Positions 42,340 through 52,430 of a DNA stretch of 64,000 nt are shown here, one piece after another. This DNA comes from Polynucleobacter paneuropaeus (lineage in GTDB: Bacteria; Pseudomonadota; Gammaproteobacteria; Burkholderiales; Burkholderiaceae). Positions within the stretch are counted from its first letter, which is position 1, and the number at the start of each line of letters is the position of its first letter. The position numbers and the translations under genes are program-made. Location: the NCBI RefSeq assembly GCF_003261235.1, contig NZ_CP030085.1, positions 682,001-746,000 of the forward strand, written 5' to 3'. The notes under the pieces were generated by a model that searched no databases, was not told where the DNA came from, and saw nothing but the letters and a program-made list of their open reading frames with translations.

Positions 42340-42987
42340 ATGACATTCGATACCTCCACAATCTTCTCGGTTTTCTTCTACGCCTTTGCAGGCTTATTGG
42401 TTATTTCTGCTTTGCGTGTGATTACTGCGCGTAACCCAGTTCACGCTGCCTTATTTCTGGTGCTGGCTTTCTTCTGCGCTTCAGGCTTGTGGATGTTGCT
42501 CAAAGCGGAGTTTCTCAGTTTGGCTTTGATCTTGGTTTATGTAGGCGCGGTGATGGTGCTGTTCCTATTCGTGGTGATGATGCTCGATCTGGATCTGGAG
42601 CACTTACGTCGTGACTTTAAGAAGTATTTGCCAGTCGCATTCTTAATGGGTGCGGTGATTGTGCTCGAGCTATCGATTGTCTTGATTCGTAGCTTTATTG
42701 GTACTAGTTCACCCGTGCAGCCCATGCTGGAAGAATCTACCATGAGCAATACTAAGGCTCTGGGTATGTTGATCTTCGTTGATTATGTCTATGCCTTTGA
42801 AGTCGCTGGCGTCATTTTATTGGTTGCTATCATTGCTGCCGTTGCATTGACCTTGCGTAATCGTAAGGATGCGAAAGCCCAGAACGTAGCTGAGCAAATT
42901 AATGTCAAAGCTTCAGACCGGATGCGGATCGTCAAAATGGATACCGATATGGCTGCGAAGCAAGATGCCCGGGGAGAAAAGAAATGA
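42340..42987 (+). CDS. nuoJ: NADH-quinone oxidoreductase subunit J
   Basis: A 215-residue membrane subunit with five spans in the first 170 residues, including the conserved Y-V-G-A-V-M-V-L-F-L-F-V-V-M-M-L segment of TM3. A basic cytosolic tail of about 45 residues follows. The stop overlaps nuoK by 4 nt. Confidence 0.94.
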   Translation: MTFDTSTIFSVFFYAFAGLLVISALRVITARNPVHAALFLVLAFFCASGLWMLLKAEFLSLALILVYVGAVMVLFLFVVMMLDLDLEHLRRDFKKYLPVAFLMGAVIVLELSIVLIRSFIGTSSPVQPMLEESTMSNTKALGMLIFVDYVYAFEVAGVILLVAIIAAVALTLRNRKDAKAQNVAEQINVKASDRMRIVKMDTDMAAKQDARGEKK

Positions 42988-43292
42988 CTGTAACCCTGGC
43001 GCACTACCTTGTACTGAGCGCAATTTTGTTTGCGACGAGCGTGATTGGTATTTTCCTCAATCGCAAGAACGTGATTGTTCTATTGATGGCGATCGAACTC
43101 ATGCTGCTCTCAGTCAATTTAAACTTTGTTGCCTTCTCCCATTACTTGGGTGATATGGCAGGTCAAGTATTCGTATTTTTCATTCTGACCGTGGCCGCTG
43201 CTGAAGCAGCGATTGGTTTAGCAATTTTGGTTGTACTCTTCCGTAAGGTAGATACGATCAATGCTGAAGACCTTGACCACCTAAAAGGCTAG
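42984..43292 (+). CDS. nuoK: NADH-quinone oxidoreductase subunit K
   Basis: The 102-residue subunit has three spans with conserved membrane Glu residues (A-I-E-L-M-L-L-S-V-N and A-A-E-A-A-I-G-L-A) used for proton coupling. It is translationally coupled to nuoJ and is 2 nt from nuoL. Confidence 0.96.
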   Translation: MTVTLAHYLVLSAILFATSVIGIFLNRKNVIVLLMAIELMLLSVNLNFVAFSHYLGDMAGQVFVFFILTVAAAEAAIGLAILVVLFRKVDTINAEDLDHLKG

Positions 43293-43294
43293 TC

Positions 43295-45349
43295 ATGCAA
43301 TTTACCCTAACCCTTCCCGTTCTTTGCGCTGTGCCTTTGGCACCACTGATTGGTTCTGCCATTGCTGGCTTCTTCGGTACTAAATTGGGCGGTGAGCGCA
43401 TTGGTCACGGAGCCTGTCAGTTTGTCACCATCTTGGGCGTGATGATTGCCTTTGTCCTGTCATGCTTTGTACTAGTTCAGGTCATGGATGGTTTTTACTT
43501 CAATGGCACCGTTTATCACTGGATGCAATTGGGTGAGCTCAACCTCGACATTGGTTTCTTAATCGATCCATTGACCGCCACCATGATGTGTGTGGTGACC
43601 TTTGTGTCTTTAATGGTCCATATCTACACCATTGGGTACATGGCGGGTGAGGAGGGTTATAACCGCTTCTTCTCTTACATTTCTTTATTTACCTTTGCCA
43701 TGCTGATGCTGGTCATGAGCAATAACCTCTTGCAACTCTTCTTCGGTTGGGAAGCGGTAGGCGTTGTTTCTTATCTCTTGATTGGTTTCTACTTTGAGCG
43801 CCAGTCCGCTGTGTTTGCCAATATGAAGGCTTTCTTAGTCAACCGCGTTGGTGACTTTGGTTTCATTCTCGGTATTGGATTGTTGTTGGCTAGTACTGGC
43901 TCAATGCAGTACGACGTGATCTTTGCCCAAAACACAGCATTAGCAGCACAAAGTTTGCCTGGTACTGGCTGGAACTTAGTCACGGTTGCTTGTATCTGCT
44001 TGTTTATCGGTGCCATGGGTAAATCAGCCCAGTTCCCACTGCATGTTTGGTTGCCTGATTCCATGGAAGGTCCAACCCCAATTTCTGCTTTGATTCATGC
44101 CGCAACCATGGTGACCGCCGGTATCTTTATGGTGGCACGGATGTCGCCACTCTTTGAGCTGTCTGATGTCGCCTTGAGCTTTATTTTGGTGATTGGATCG
44201 ATTACTGCGCTCTTTATGGGCTTCCTCGGCATTGTGCAAAACGATATCAAGCGGGTAGTAGCGTATTCCACTTTGTCTCAACTGGGTTACATGACCGTAG
44301 CATTGGGTGTTTCTGCTTACCCAGTAGCGATTTTCCATCTGATGACCCACGCTTTCTTTAAGGCATTGTTATTCCTTGCTGCTGGTAGCGTGATTTTGGG
44401 AATGCATCATGAGCAAGATATGCGCAAGATGGGTGGTCTGTGGAAGTACATGCCAATCACTTGCTTGATGATGCTTTTAGGTAACCTGGCATTAATCGGC
44501 ACACCATTCTTCTCTGGCTTCTATTCAAAAGACTCGATTATTGAGGCTGTTGCGGCAAGCCATATTCCTGGATCGGGCTTTGCGTACTTTGCTGTCATGG
44601 CTAGCGTGTTTGTTACTGCCTTATATTCTTTCCGTCTCTACTTCTATGTATTCCACGGCAAGGCTCGCTGGGGCCATGCAGATTCTCATGCACACGATCA
44701 CCATCACGCAGAAGAGGGTGATGATCACGCTCACCATGGTCTTGCCCCAGGTGAGAAGCCCCACGAATCTCCTTTGGTTGTGACTTTGCCATTGATTCTG
44801 CTAGCGATTCCTTCAGTCATTATTGGTTTCTACACTATTGAACCCATGCTATTCGGCACTTTCTTTGGTGACTCTATTTTTGTTGATATCAGTAAGCATC
44901 CAGCCATGATGGAATTGGCTGAAGAGTTCCATGGCCCGATTGCCATGGCATTGCATGCCTTTACCTCACCAGTGCTCTTATTGGTTGCGCTAGGAGTGCT
45001 ATCTGCAGCGATTGGTTATTTGTGGGCAACCAAGTTGCCAGAGAAGTTTGCTCAGGCTCTCGCACCAATCAAGGTATTACTTGACAACAAGTATTACCTA
45101 GATGCCTTCAACCAAGCCTTCTTTGCTAAAGGACTACTATGGATTGGCGGCATCTTGTGGCATCGTGGTGATCAAAAGATCATCGATGGGTTCGTGGTCA
45201 ATGGCAGTGCCCATGCTATAGGACGCTTTGCTGGTGTGATTCGCCATTTGCAATCCGGTTATCTCTATCACTATGCCTTTGCAATGATTGCAGGCTTAGC
45301 GGTATTGCTGGCTTGGGTTTTGTACGCTTACCTGCCTTTTGTTCGCTAG
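43295..45349 (+). CDS. nuoL: NADH-quinone oxidoreductase subunit L
   Basis: A 684-residue antiporter-like proton-pumping subunit with about 16 spans: G-W-E-A-V-G-V-V-S-Y-L-L-I-G, K-S-A-Q-F-P-L-H-V-W-L-P-D-S-M-E-G-P-T-P and H-A-A-T-M-V-T-A-G. A loop near residues 455-490 is unusually His/Asp-rich (HADSHAHDHHHAEEGDDHAH). The C-terminal lateral helix extends to 684. Confidence 0.96.
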   Translation: MQFTLTLPVLCAVPLAPLIGSAIAGFFGTKLGGERIGHGACQFVTILGVMIAFVLSCFVLVQVMDGFYFNGTVYHWMQLGELNLDIGFLIDPLTATMMCVVTFVSLMVHIYTIGYMAGEEGYNRFFSYISLFTFAMLMLVMSNNLLQLFFGWEAVGVVSYLLIGFYFERQSAVFANMKAFLVNRVGDFGFILGIGLLLASTGSMQYDVIFAQNTALAAQSLPGTGWNLVTVACICLFIGAMGKSAQFPLHVWLPDSMEGPTPISALIHAATMVTAGIFMVARMSPLFELSDVALSFILVIGSITALFMGFLGIVQNDIKRVVAYSTLSQLGYMTVALGVSAYPVAIFHLMTHAFFKALLFLAAGSVILGMHHEQDMRKMGGLWKYMPITCLMMLLGNLALIGTPFFSGFYSKDSIIEAVAASHIPGSGFAYFAVMASVFVTALYSFRLYFYVFHGKARWGHADSHAHDHHHAEEGDDHAHHGLAPGEKPHESPLVVTLPLILLAIPSVIIGFYTIEPMLFGTFFGDSIFVDISKHPAMMELAEEFHGPIAMALHAFTSPVLLLVALGVLSAAIGYLWATKLPEKFAQALAPIKVLLDNKYYLDAFNQAFFAKGLLWIGGILWHRGDQKIIDGFVVNGSAHAIGRFAGVIRHLQSGYLYHYAFAMIAGLAVLLAWVLYAYLPFVR

Positions 45350-45373
45350 GCCTTTGTTACTTAAGTAGCCATC

Positions 45374-46840
45374 ATGATTCTTTCCTTCGCCATCTGGATC
45401 CCGATTTTCTTTGGACTCATCATCTTGTTTTATGGGTCTGAGCATCCTAATGCCGGTGTGCGTTGGCTTGCCCTGATTGGATCGATCATTGGTTTTATTG
45501 CAACCCTGCCTTTGATTTTGCAATTTGACATTGCTAATCCTGGCATGCAATTTGTGCAGAACATCCCTTGGATTCCCCGTTATGACATTAACTACCACTT
45601 AGGGGTTGATGGCATTTCTGTTTGGTTCATTGTTCTGACCGCTTTCATCAATATCTTTGTGGTGATTGCTGCTTGGGAAGTCATTGATAAGAAGGTATCG
45701 CAGTACATGGCTTCTTTCCTGATCCTTTCTGGATTGATGATTGGCGTCTTTGCTGCACTTGATGCATTACTGTTCTATGTTTTCTTTGAAGCTACCCTGA
45801 TTCCGATGTACATCATTATTGGTGTGTGGGGTGGTCATAACCGGATCTATGCGGCTTTCAAATTCTTCCTGTACACCTTGCTGGGTTCTTTATTGACCTT
45901 GATCGCGATGCTGTATCTGTATAACGCGACCAATACCTTTGACATCTTGACTTGGCAAAAAGCCCCTTTGGATATCGTAGAACAAGTACTGATTTTCTTT
46001 GCCTTTTTTATGGCTTTCGCTGTGAAGGTGCCCATGTGGCCACTACATACTTGGTTGCCTGATGTGCACGTTGAGGCACCTACGGGTGGCTCGGTAGTCT
46101 TGGCAGCAATCATGTTGAAGCTGGGTGCTTATGGTTTCTTGCGTTTCTCTTTACCCATTGCTCCAGATGCTAGCCAATACCTCGGTCCCTTCATCATCTT
46201 CTTGTCTTTAGTAGCAGTGATTTATGTTGGAACAGTAGCTCTAGTCCAAAAGGATATGAAAAAACTGGTGGCCTATTCATCAGTGGCCCACATGGGCTTT
46301 GTTACTCTGGGCTTCTTCCTCTTCAGCCCCTTGGGCGTGGAGGGCGGTATTGTTCAAATGATCTCGCACGGTTTCGTATCCGGCGCGATGTTCCTCTCCA
46401 TTGGTGTGCTGTATGACCGCATGCACACCCGTCAAATTGCGGATTACGGCGGCGTGGTCCATAAGATGCCAGCCTTTACTGCATTTGCGGTTCTAATGGC
46501 GATGGCCAACTGTGGCTTACCAGCGACTTCTGGTTTCGTGGGGGAGTTCATGGTGATTCTGGCTGCAGTCGATTACGACTTCCTGATCGGCATCTTGTCA
46601 GCCACTGCTTTGATTTTGGGCGCAGCGTATTCTCTATGGATGGTCAAGCGCGTATTTTTTGGTGCAATCCACAACAAACACGTTGAGGAGCTGAAAGATC
46701 TCAATGCCCGCGAGTATTTCATGATGGCTGTGTTGACAATCTGCGTATTGGGCATGGGCGTCTATCCCAAGCCTTTTACCGATATTATTCATCCCGCTGT
46801 GATTAATCTGCTGCAGCATGTTGCTGTTAGCAAAATCTGA
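45374..46840 (+). CDS. nuoM: NADH-quinone oxidoreductase subunit M
   Basis: A 488-residue antiporter-like membrane subunit. Motifs: F-F-E-A-T-L-I-P-M-Y-I-I-I-G-V-W-G (with the coupling Glu), K-V-P-M-W-P-L-H-T-W-L-P-D-V-H-V-E-A-P-T-G and A-Y-S-S-V-A-H-M-G. It begins 24 nt after nuoL and ends 10 nt before nuoN. Confidence 0.96.
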   Translation: MILSFAIWIPIFFGLIILFYGSEHPNAGVRWLALIGSIIGFIATLPLILQFDIANPGMQFVQNIPWIPRYDINYHLGVDGISVWFIVLTAFINIFVVIAAWEVIDKKVSQYMASFLILSGLMIGVFAALDALLFYVFFEATLIPMYIIIGVWGGHNRIYAAFKFFLYTLLGSLLTLIAMLYLYNATNTFDILTWQKAPLDIVEQVLIFFAFFMAFAVKVPMWPLHTWLPDVHVEAPTGGSVVLAAIMLKLGAYGFLRFSLPIAPDASQYLGPFIIFLSLVAVIYVGTVALVQKDMKKLVAYSSVAHMGFVTLGFFLFSPLGVEGGIVQMISHGFVSGAMFLSIGVLYDRMHTRQIADYGGVVHKMPAFTAFAVLMAMANCGLPATSGFVGEFMVILAAVDYDFLIGILSATALILGAAYSLWMVKRVFFGAIHNKHVEELKDLNAREYFMMAVLTICVLGMGVYPKPFTDIIHPAVINLLQHVAVSKI

Positions 46841-46850
46841 GTAAAAGCAC

Positions 46851-48350
46851 ATGCAAGCCTTTGACCTTTTTGCCATCCTGCCTGAACTTGTACTGCTAGT
46901 TGTTACCTGCGTACTTCTGGTTGCCAGTGTTTATGTTCGAGAGCGACAGCCAGCCAAAGCTGGATTAGAACAAGATATTTTCCACACCCCACGCGGCGTG
47001 GGATTTGTCTATTTCTTCACCATGATTTTGCTGGCCTACTTAGCCATTGTTTTTGCCAGCCGCATTAGCGATGTCTCACTCGTGGCTATGAATGGTTTAT
47101 TCCAGTCAGATCCATTCTCTAATCTCCTCAAAGCCTGCTCTTGCGGCGCTGTCTTGATCAGCTTGATCTACTCTAAGCAGTATTTGATAGATCGAGGCAT
47201 GTTCCGCCCTGACTTTATTGTTCTGAGTCTGTTAGCTTTGCTTGGTCAATTGGTCTTGATTTCAGGTTCCAATCTCTTGACTCTTTATCTCGGTCTTGAG
47301 TTAATGGCTTTGCCCACCTACGCCCTGGTAGCAATGCGCCACAATAGTGAAAAGAGTGTCGAGGCCGCAATTAAGTATTTCATCTTGGGCGCATTGGCTT
47401 CCGGTTTCTTGCTCTACGGAATGTCTATGCTCTACGGAGTCACAGGATCACTCGATCTCATTGAGATCTTTAAAACGGTAGCTGATCCCCGTGTAAATCA
47501 CTTAGTGATGGCCTTTGGTCTCGTCTTTATTGTTGCTGGTTTAGCCTTTAAGTTAGGGGTAGTGCCGTTTCATATGTGGGTACCTGATGTGTATCAAGGT
47601 GCCCCAACTGCGGTAACTCTGATGATTGCTGCAGCCCCCAAGATTGCAGCTTTTGGATTGTTATTCCGCTTATTGGTGAATACCTTGTTGCCACTCTTGG
47701 GTGACTGGCAACCCATGTTGGTACTATTATCCATTCTGTCCTTGGTTGTTGGTAACGTCACAGCGATTGCGCAAACCAATGTCAAGCGCATGTTGGCCTA
47801 CTCAGCGATTGCGCAAATGGGCTTTGTGATGCTCGGTATGCTTTCGGTGTTTGATGATCATGCATTTAGTGCCTCAACCTATTACGTTATTACCTATGTC
47901 TTAACCACGCTGGGTAGCTTCGGTTTATTGATATTGCTGTCACGTAAAGGTTACGACTGTGAAACCTTGGATGGCTTAAAGGGCTTAAATAAGAAACATC
48001 CCTGGTTTGCCTTTATTGGTCTAGTCATGATGTTCTCCTTAGCGGGTATTCCTCCAACAGTAGGCTTTGCGGCGAAGCTGTCCGTACTTGAGGCTTTGGT
48101 CGATGCGCAGCATACTTTCATCGCAATCATCGCGGTGATCGCCTCCTTGATTGGCGCTTTCTACTATTTGCGGGTAGTGAAGGTCATGTACTTTGATGAA
48201 CCTTTGCATGAGACCACTGTATCAGGATCCACCTTTGCTAAAGGACTCTTGAGTCTCAATTGCATTCTGGTGCTGGTCTTGGGTATCTTCCCAGGCGGCC
48301 TGATGGCGACTTGCCTCGACGCAATGCGTCGCACATTATTAGGCTCTTAA
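46851..48350 (+). CDS. nuoN: NADH-quinone oxidoreductase subunit N
   Basis: A 499-residue antiporter-like membrane subunit, the last gene of the operon. Motifs: L-G-L-E-L-M-A-L-P-T-Y-A-L-V-A with its Glu, K-L-G-V-V-P-F-H-M-W-V-P-D-V-Y-Q-G-A-P-T and A-Y-S-A-I-A-Q-M-G. All 14 subunits A-N are therefore present and intact. A NUDIX gene follows after 20 nt and may share the transcript. Confidence 0.95.
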   Translation: MQAFDLFAILPELVLLVVTCVLLVASVYVRERQPAKAGLEQDIFHTPRGVGFVYFFTMILLAYLAIVFASRISDVSLVAMNGLFQSDPFSNLLKACSCGAVLISLIYSKQYLIDRGMFRPDFIVLSLLALLGQLVLISGSNLLTLYLGLELMALPTYALVAMRHNSEKSVEAAIKYFILGALASGFLLYGMSMLYGVTGSLDLIEIFKTVADPRVNHLVMAFGLVFIVAGLAFKLGVVPFHMWVPDVYQGAPTAVTLMIAAAPKIAAFGLLFRLLVNTLLPLLGDWQPMLVLLSILSLVVGNVTAIAQTNVKRMLAYSAIAQMGFVMLGMLSVFDDHAFSASTYYVITYVLTTLGSFGLLILLSRKGYDCETLDGLKGLNKKHPWFAFIGLVMMFSLAGIPPTVGFAAKLSVLEALVDAQHTFIAIIAVIASLIGAFYYLRVVKVMYFDEPLHETTVSGSTFAKGLLSLNCILVLVLGIFPGGLMATCLDAMRRTLLGS

Positions 48351-48370
48351 GCCCTCGCTGAGGTCCTACC

Positions 48371-48973
48371 ATGACCGAAAAATCGCTTCACGACTTACCC
48401 CCAGGTGATCAGCATCTTCGTGAAGAGAGAATCTCAGGCGAAGATATTTACGGTGGTATTTTCCTGAACATGAAGCGCGATCGGGTTAGCTTACCCGATG
48501 GCCAAGAAGCGGTGCGAGAGTATTTGACCCACCCTGGTGCCGTCGCTATTTTGGCACTCCTGGATGATGGTCGCATTCTATTGGAGCGTCAGTACCGTTA
48601 CCCCATCGCTAAAGTCTGCATGGAGATCCCAGCTGGCAAATTAGATCCCAATGAAGATCCATTGGTTTGTGCGCAAAGAGAGCTCGAAGAAGAAACAGGT
48701 TACTCTGCTAGTAAGTGGAGCTATATCCGCCGGATTCACCCGGTGATTTCGTATTCAACGGAGTTCATTGATATCTATTTGGCCGAAGGTCTGCAAGCTG
48801 GTAAGAGTCGCTTAGATGAGGAAGAGTTTCTCGATGTCTTTGCTGCCCCTTTGGATGAAATCTTAGCCTGGGTAGAGCAGGGCGTCATTACCGACGTCAA
48901 GACAACCATTGCAATTTATTGGTTAGATCGCTATCGCCGTAATCTGGTTAAACCCAGCGCCCTGGGTTCTTAA
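48371..48973 (+). CDS. NUDIX hydrolase, ADP-ribose pyrophosphatase type
   Basis: The 200-residue protein has the NUDIX box G-K-L-D-P-N-E-D ... R-E-L-E-E-E-T-G-Y (near 98-120) and the upstream Q-Y-R-Y-P and E-I-P-A-G-K of ADP-ribose pyrophosphatases (NudF/ADPRase). It would hydrolyse ADP-ribose to AMP and ribose 5-phosphate. GAGG precedes the ATG; it is 20 nt after nuoN. Confidence 0.88.
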   Translation: MTEKSLHDLPPGDQHLREERISGEDIYGGIFLNMKRDRVSLPDGQEAVREYLTHPGAVAILALLDDGRILLERQYRYPIAKVCMEIPAGKLDPNEDPLVCAQRELEEETGYSASKWSYIRRIHPVISYSTEFIDIYLAEGLQAGKSRLDEEEFLDVFAAPLDEILAWVEQGVITDVKTTIAIYWLDRYRRNLVKPSALGS

Positions 48974-49041
48974 GCCAGTCCTGCATAAACCCGATAAAAT
49001 AGGGGTATTGAATTTGGCATATTTGCCCCCATTTAGGTTTT

Positions 49042-49548
49042 ATGAAAGTCTACAATTTATCCTGCCCCTTAGATCATCGCTTTGAGGGTTGGTTTGCGTC
49101 TGAAGCGGACTGCGTCTCCCAACAAGCCAATGGCATCCTAGCTTGTCCTTTATGCGATAGCACCGAGATAGTTCGGATGCCTTCTGCGCCGCATATCGCC
49201 AAATCTAGCTCAAGCCCCGGTACAGCACTGGTTAATGCTCCTCAAGCTTCTATAACTCCACAAGGAAGCATTAGTGGTGATGTATTAGCATTAGCCGGTA
49301 ACGATCACTCTCAATTGGAAGCTCAAGTCCAAGCGACTTTCCTTAAGGGAATGCGTGAGCTGATGGGGCGCTCTGAGGATGTGGGTTCTGCATTTGCAGA
49401 AGAGGCCAGAAAAATGCACTATAAAGAATCTCCTGAGCGTAGCATCCGTGGTCAAACGACTTTGGATGAAGCTGAGGCTTTGCGCGATGAAGGCATTGAA
49501 GTCATGGCGATGCCATTATTGCCTGCATTCAAAGATACTTTGCAATAG
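49042..49548 (+). CDS. DUF1178 protein
   Basis: The N-terminus has the family signature M-K-V-Y-N-L-x-C-x-x-x-H-x-F-E-G-W-F with Cys and His likely binding metal together with C-P-L-C (residues 36-39). The C-terminal half is polar, ending I-x-V-M-x-M-P-L-L-P. DUF1178 proteins follow nuo/NUDIX genes in many proteobacteria; their function is unknown. Confidence 0.88.
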   Translation: MKVYNLSCPLDHRFEGWFASEADCVSQQANGILACPLCDSTEIVRMPSAPHIAKSSSSPGTALVNAPQASITPQGSISGDVLALAGNDHSQLEAQVQATFLKGMRELMGRSEDVGSAFAEEARKMHYKESPERSIRGQTTLDEAEALRDEGIEVMAMPLLPAFKDTLQ

Positions 49549-49574
49549 ATTGCATGCTGCTTCATTGAGGATAA

Positions 49575-49606
49575 AAAATAGCGATCCGAAGATCGCTATT
49601 TTTATG
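49575..49606. terminator. Bidirectional terminator between DUF1178 and mmsA
   Basis: AAAATAGCGATC (49575-49586) pairs with GATCGCTATTTT (49591-49602) over a CGAA loop. T/A runs on both sides make it effective on either strand for these convergent genes. Confidence 0.88.
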
Positions 49607-49624
49607 GCTACCGTATCAACTCGC

Positions 49625-51148
49625 TTACTTCGAAGTCGGCATCACAAACTCTGCACCTTTGTCGATACTTTCAGGCCAGCGCTGCATCACGCTCTTTTGC
49701 TTTGTATAGAAGCGAACACCTTCTTTACCGTAGGCATGCATATCCCCAAAGAGGGATTTTTTCCAACCACCAAAGCCATGCCATGCCATCGGCACAGGAA
49801 TAGGTACGTTGATGCCTACCATGCCGACTTGAACGCGGCGTGCAAACTCACGGGCGATATTGCCGTCACTGGTGAAGCAGGCTACGCCGTTACCGTATTC
49901 GCAGGAGTTGACTAGGTTCAAGGCGTCGGTAAAGTTCGCTACGCGCAAGCATGAGAGAACTGGCCCAAAGATCTCCTCGAGATAAATCTTCATATCGGGC
50001 GTCACGTTATCAAATAAAGTGCCGCCGATGAAGAAGCCATTCTCATGGCCTGGGACTTTGAGACCGCGACCATCCACCAATAATTTAGCGCCAGAGGCAA
50101 CGCCACTCTCGATGTAACCAGTAATTCTATCGAGCGCTACTTTAGTAACGATTGGACCCATTTCAGCGTCAAGCTCCATGCCATTCTTAACCTTCAGGGT
50201 CTTGGTACGCTCAATCAGTTTAGGCATGATCTTGTCAGCAGCAGTACCAACTAAGACTGCTACTGAGATCGCCATGCAGCGTTCACCAGCAGAGCCATAG
50301 GCCGCGCCAATGAGAGCGTCAATTGCTTTGTCCATGTCGGCATCCGGCATGATCACCATGTGATTCTTGGCGCCACCCAATGCTTGTGAGCGTTTGCCAA
50401 AATGTGCACAGCGCTCATAAATGTAATTAGCAATCGGGGTTGAACCGACGAAGCTGACTGCCTTAACGTCTGGGTTCTCAATCAAAGCATCAACGGCTTC
50501 TTTGTCGCCTTGCACCACATTAAATACCCCATCAGGCAAGCCCGCTTCTTTGAGGAGCTTAGCCATTAATAAGGCAGGGGAAGGGTCAGTTGGGCTAGGC
50601 TTGAGGATAAAGGTGTTGCCACAGGCGATTGCGACTGGGAACATCCACATGGGAACCATGACGGGGAAGTTAAAAGGCGTAATGCCGGCTACAACACCCA
50701 AAGGTTGGCGCATCACCCAGTTATCAATCCCAGTCGAAACTTGTTCGGTGTAATCACCCTTGAGCAGCTCAGGAATGCCAGTCGCAAATTCCACGATCTC
50801 GATCCCGCGGGTTACTTCACCTTGAGCATCGGTAAATACTTTCCCATGCTCAGCAGTGATCATGGCAGCTAGTTCATCGCGATGGGCATTAAGGAGCTCC
50901 AAATACTTGAACATAATCCGTGCGCGGCGCAAAGGGGAGGTCTGGCCCCAGGTCTGAAATGCGGTCTCAGCAAGGGCCACAGCCGCATCAACATCCTTAC
51001 GACTGGCCAAGGCAACCCGACGGGCTACCGAGCCGGTAGAGGGGTTGTAGACGTCTGCAAAGCGACCATCTTGAGGGGTGACGATCTTGCCGCCAACATA
51101 ATGGCCAACATCTTCTTTAGATTCAAAGGCTTGTGGTGCATTCTTCAT
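49625..51148 (-). CDS. mmsA: Methylmalonate-semialdehyde dehydrogenase (CoA-acylating)
   Basis: The 507-residue aldehyde dehydrogenase has the NAD-binding F-V-G-S-T-P-I and the catalytic Cys in G-S-A-G-E-R-C-M-A-I-S, a form specific to the CoA-acylating MmsA group, plus F-N-F-P-V-M-V-P-M-W-M-F-P. It converts methylmalonate (or malonate) semialdehyde to propionyl- (or acetyl-) CoA in valine and beta-alanine breakdown. It stands alone and diverges from the Old Yellow Enzyme gene with a 158-nt gap. Confidence 0.92.
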   Translation of the reverse strand: MKNAPQAFESKEDVGHYVGGKIVTPQDGRFADVYNPSTGSVARRVALASRKDVDAAVALAETAFQTWGQTSPLRRARIMFKYLELLNAHRDELAAMITAEHGKVFTDAQGEVTRGIEIVEFATGIPELLKGDYTEQVSTGIDNWVMRQPLGVVAGITPFNFPVMVPMWMFPVAIACGNTFILKPSPTDPSPALLMAKLLKEAGLPDGVFNVVQGDKEAVDALIENPDVKAVSFVGSTPIANYIYERCAHFGKRSQALGGAKNHMVIMPDADMDKAIDALIGAAYGSAGERCMAISVAVLVGTAADKIMPKLIERTKTLKVKNGMELDAEMGPIVTKVALDRITGYIESGVASGAKLLVDGRGLKVPGHENGFFIGGTLFDNVTPDMKIYLEEIFGPVLSCLRVANFTDALNLVNSCEYGNGVACFTSDGNIAREFARRVQVGMVGINVPIPVPMAWHGFGGWKKSLFGDMHAYGKEGVRFYTKQKSVMQRWPESIDKGAEFVMPTSK

Positions 51149-51306
51149 AATGTGTATTTCGTAAACTTAGGGGTTTGTCGGCAAAAAGAGGGTTTCCAGA
51201 GTCGTGGGGATCACGAAAGAGGGTCTCCTTTATTCTTGTTTTAGGTATTCTATCGCTTTCGCTGTTTTAAGTCTGATAACCCCATTTTTTGCACTTTAAG
51301 GCCCTT

Positions 51307-52428
51307 ATGAGCTTGCTTTTTTCCAGCTACACCTTGCCCTCTCCCAAAGGCCCTCTAAACCTCGCTAACCGCATTGTCGTTGCACCGATGTGCCAGTATT
51401 CAGCTCTTAATGGAGAGGCAACAGACTGGCATTTAATGCACTGGGGCAATCTCTTAAATAGCGGGGCTGGTCTATTCATTATTGAGGCTACGGGAGTGAC
51501 TCCTGAGGGACGCATTACGCCGGCATGTCTAGGTTTGTGGGATGACCGTACCGAAGCAGCGCTAAAAGATAAACTCAGTCGGGCTCGTAAGTTGGCTCCT
51601 GCCATTCCGGTATTTATTCAGTTAGCACATGCGGGTCGCAAGGCTTCGAGTGCAACGCCATGGGATGGCGGACAACTCTTGGCAGTAGATCAGGGTGGCT
51701 GGGAAACCGAAGCCCCATCCGCTATTGCTCAACTGGAAGGAGAGCGTTTGCCGCATGAGCTCTCCAAAGATGAACTCAAAGAAATGATTCAGTCATTTGT
51801 GACTGCGGCAACTCGCGCAGCTCGCATTGGCATTCAAGGGGTTGAATTGCATGGCGCACATGGCTACTTGCTACATCAATTTTTATCTCCCATTGCCAAT
51901 CAACGCAGTGATGAATACGGTGGATCTTTTGAGAATCGTATTCGTTTTCCACTAGAGTTATTCAAAGCAGTCAGAGCAAGCTACTCTGGCGTACTCGGAA
52001 TTCGGATTTCAGCACATGATTGGGTTGAGGGTGGTTGGACCCCAGAAGAAACCGCCCAGTTCGCTGTGCAACTTAAAGCGATTGGCTGTGACTACGTGCA
52101 CATCTCTTCTGGCGGAATTTCCCCATTGCAAAAGATTGCGATTGGACCCAAGTATCAAATACCGTTTGCCAAGATCGTTAAAGAAAAATCGGGCTTACCA
52201 ACCATGGCGGTAGGCTTAATTACTGACCCTCATCAAGCAGAAGAGATCTTGCAAGATGGAGATGCTGATCTAGTTGCTTTGGCTAGAGCTTTCCTTTACA
52301 AACCCCGTTGGGGCTGGGAGGCTGCTGCAGCGCTCGGTGCCACTGTAGTTGCTAATGAGCGTTATTGGCGTTGTTTACCTCGTGAAGCTCAAGCCGTCTT
52401 TGGTGGCGTGAAAATAGGACAACGCTAA
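51307..52428 (+). CDS. NADH:flavin oxidoreductase, Old Yellow Enzyme family (YqjM/NamA-like)
   Basis: The 373-residue TIM-barrel flavoenzyme has A-P-M-C-Q-Y-S-A (the Cys that tunes FMN in the YqjM group), H-L-M-H-W-G-N, Q-L-A-H-A-G-R-K, H-G-A-H-G-Y-L-L-H-Q-F-L-S-P and Q-R-S-D-E-Y-G-G-S. It would reduce activated C=C bonds with NAD(P)H; the physiological substrate is unknown. I start at ATG 51307, with TAAGGCCCTT upstream; TTG 51289 is less likely. The SprT-like gene follows after 2 nt. Confidence 0.88.
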   Translation: MSLLFSSYTLPSPKGPLNLANRIVVAPMCQYSALNGEATDWHLMHWGNLLNSGAGLFIIEATGVTPEGRITPACLGLWDDRTEAALKDKLSRARKLAPAIPVFIQLAHAGRKASSATPWDGGQLLAVDQGGWETEAPSAIAQLEGERLPHELSKDELKEMIQSFVTAATRAARIGIQGVELHGAHGYLLHQFLSPIANQRSDEYGGSFENRIRFPLELFKAVRASYSGVLGIRISAHDWVEGGWTPEETAQFAVQLKAIGCDYVHISSGGISPLQKIAIGPKYQIPFAKIVKEKSGLPTMAVGLITDPHQAEEILQDGDADLVALARAFLYKPRWGWEAAAALGATVVANERYWRCLPREAQAVFGGVKIGQR

Positions 52429-52430
52429 AG

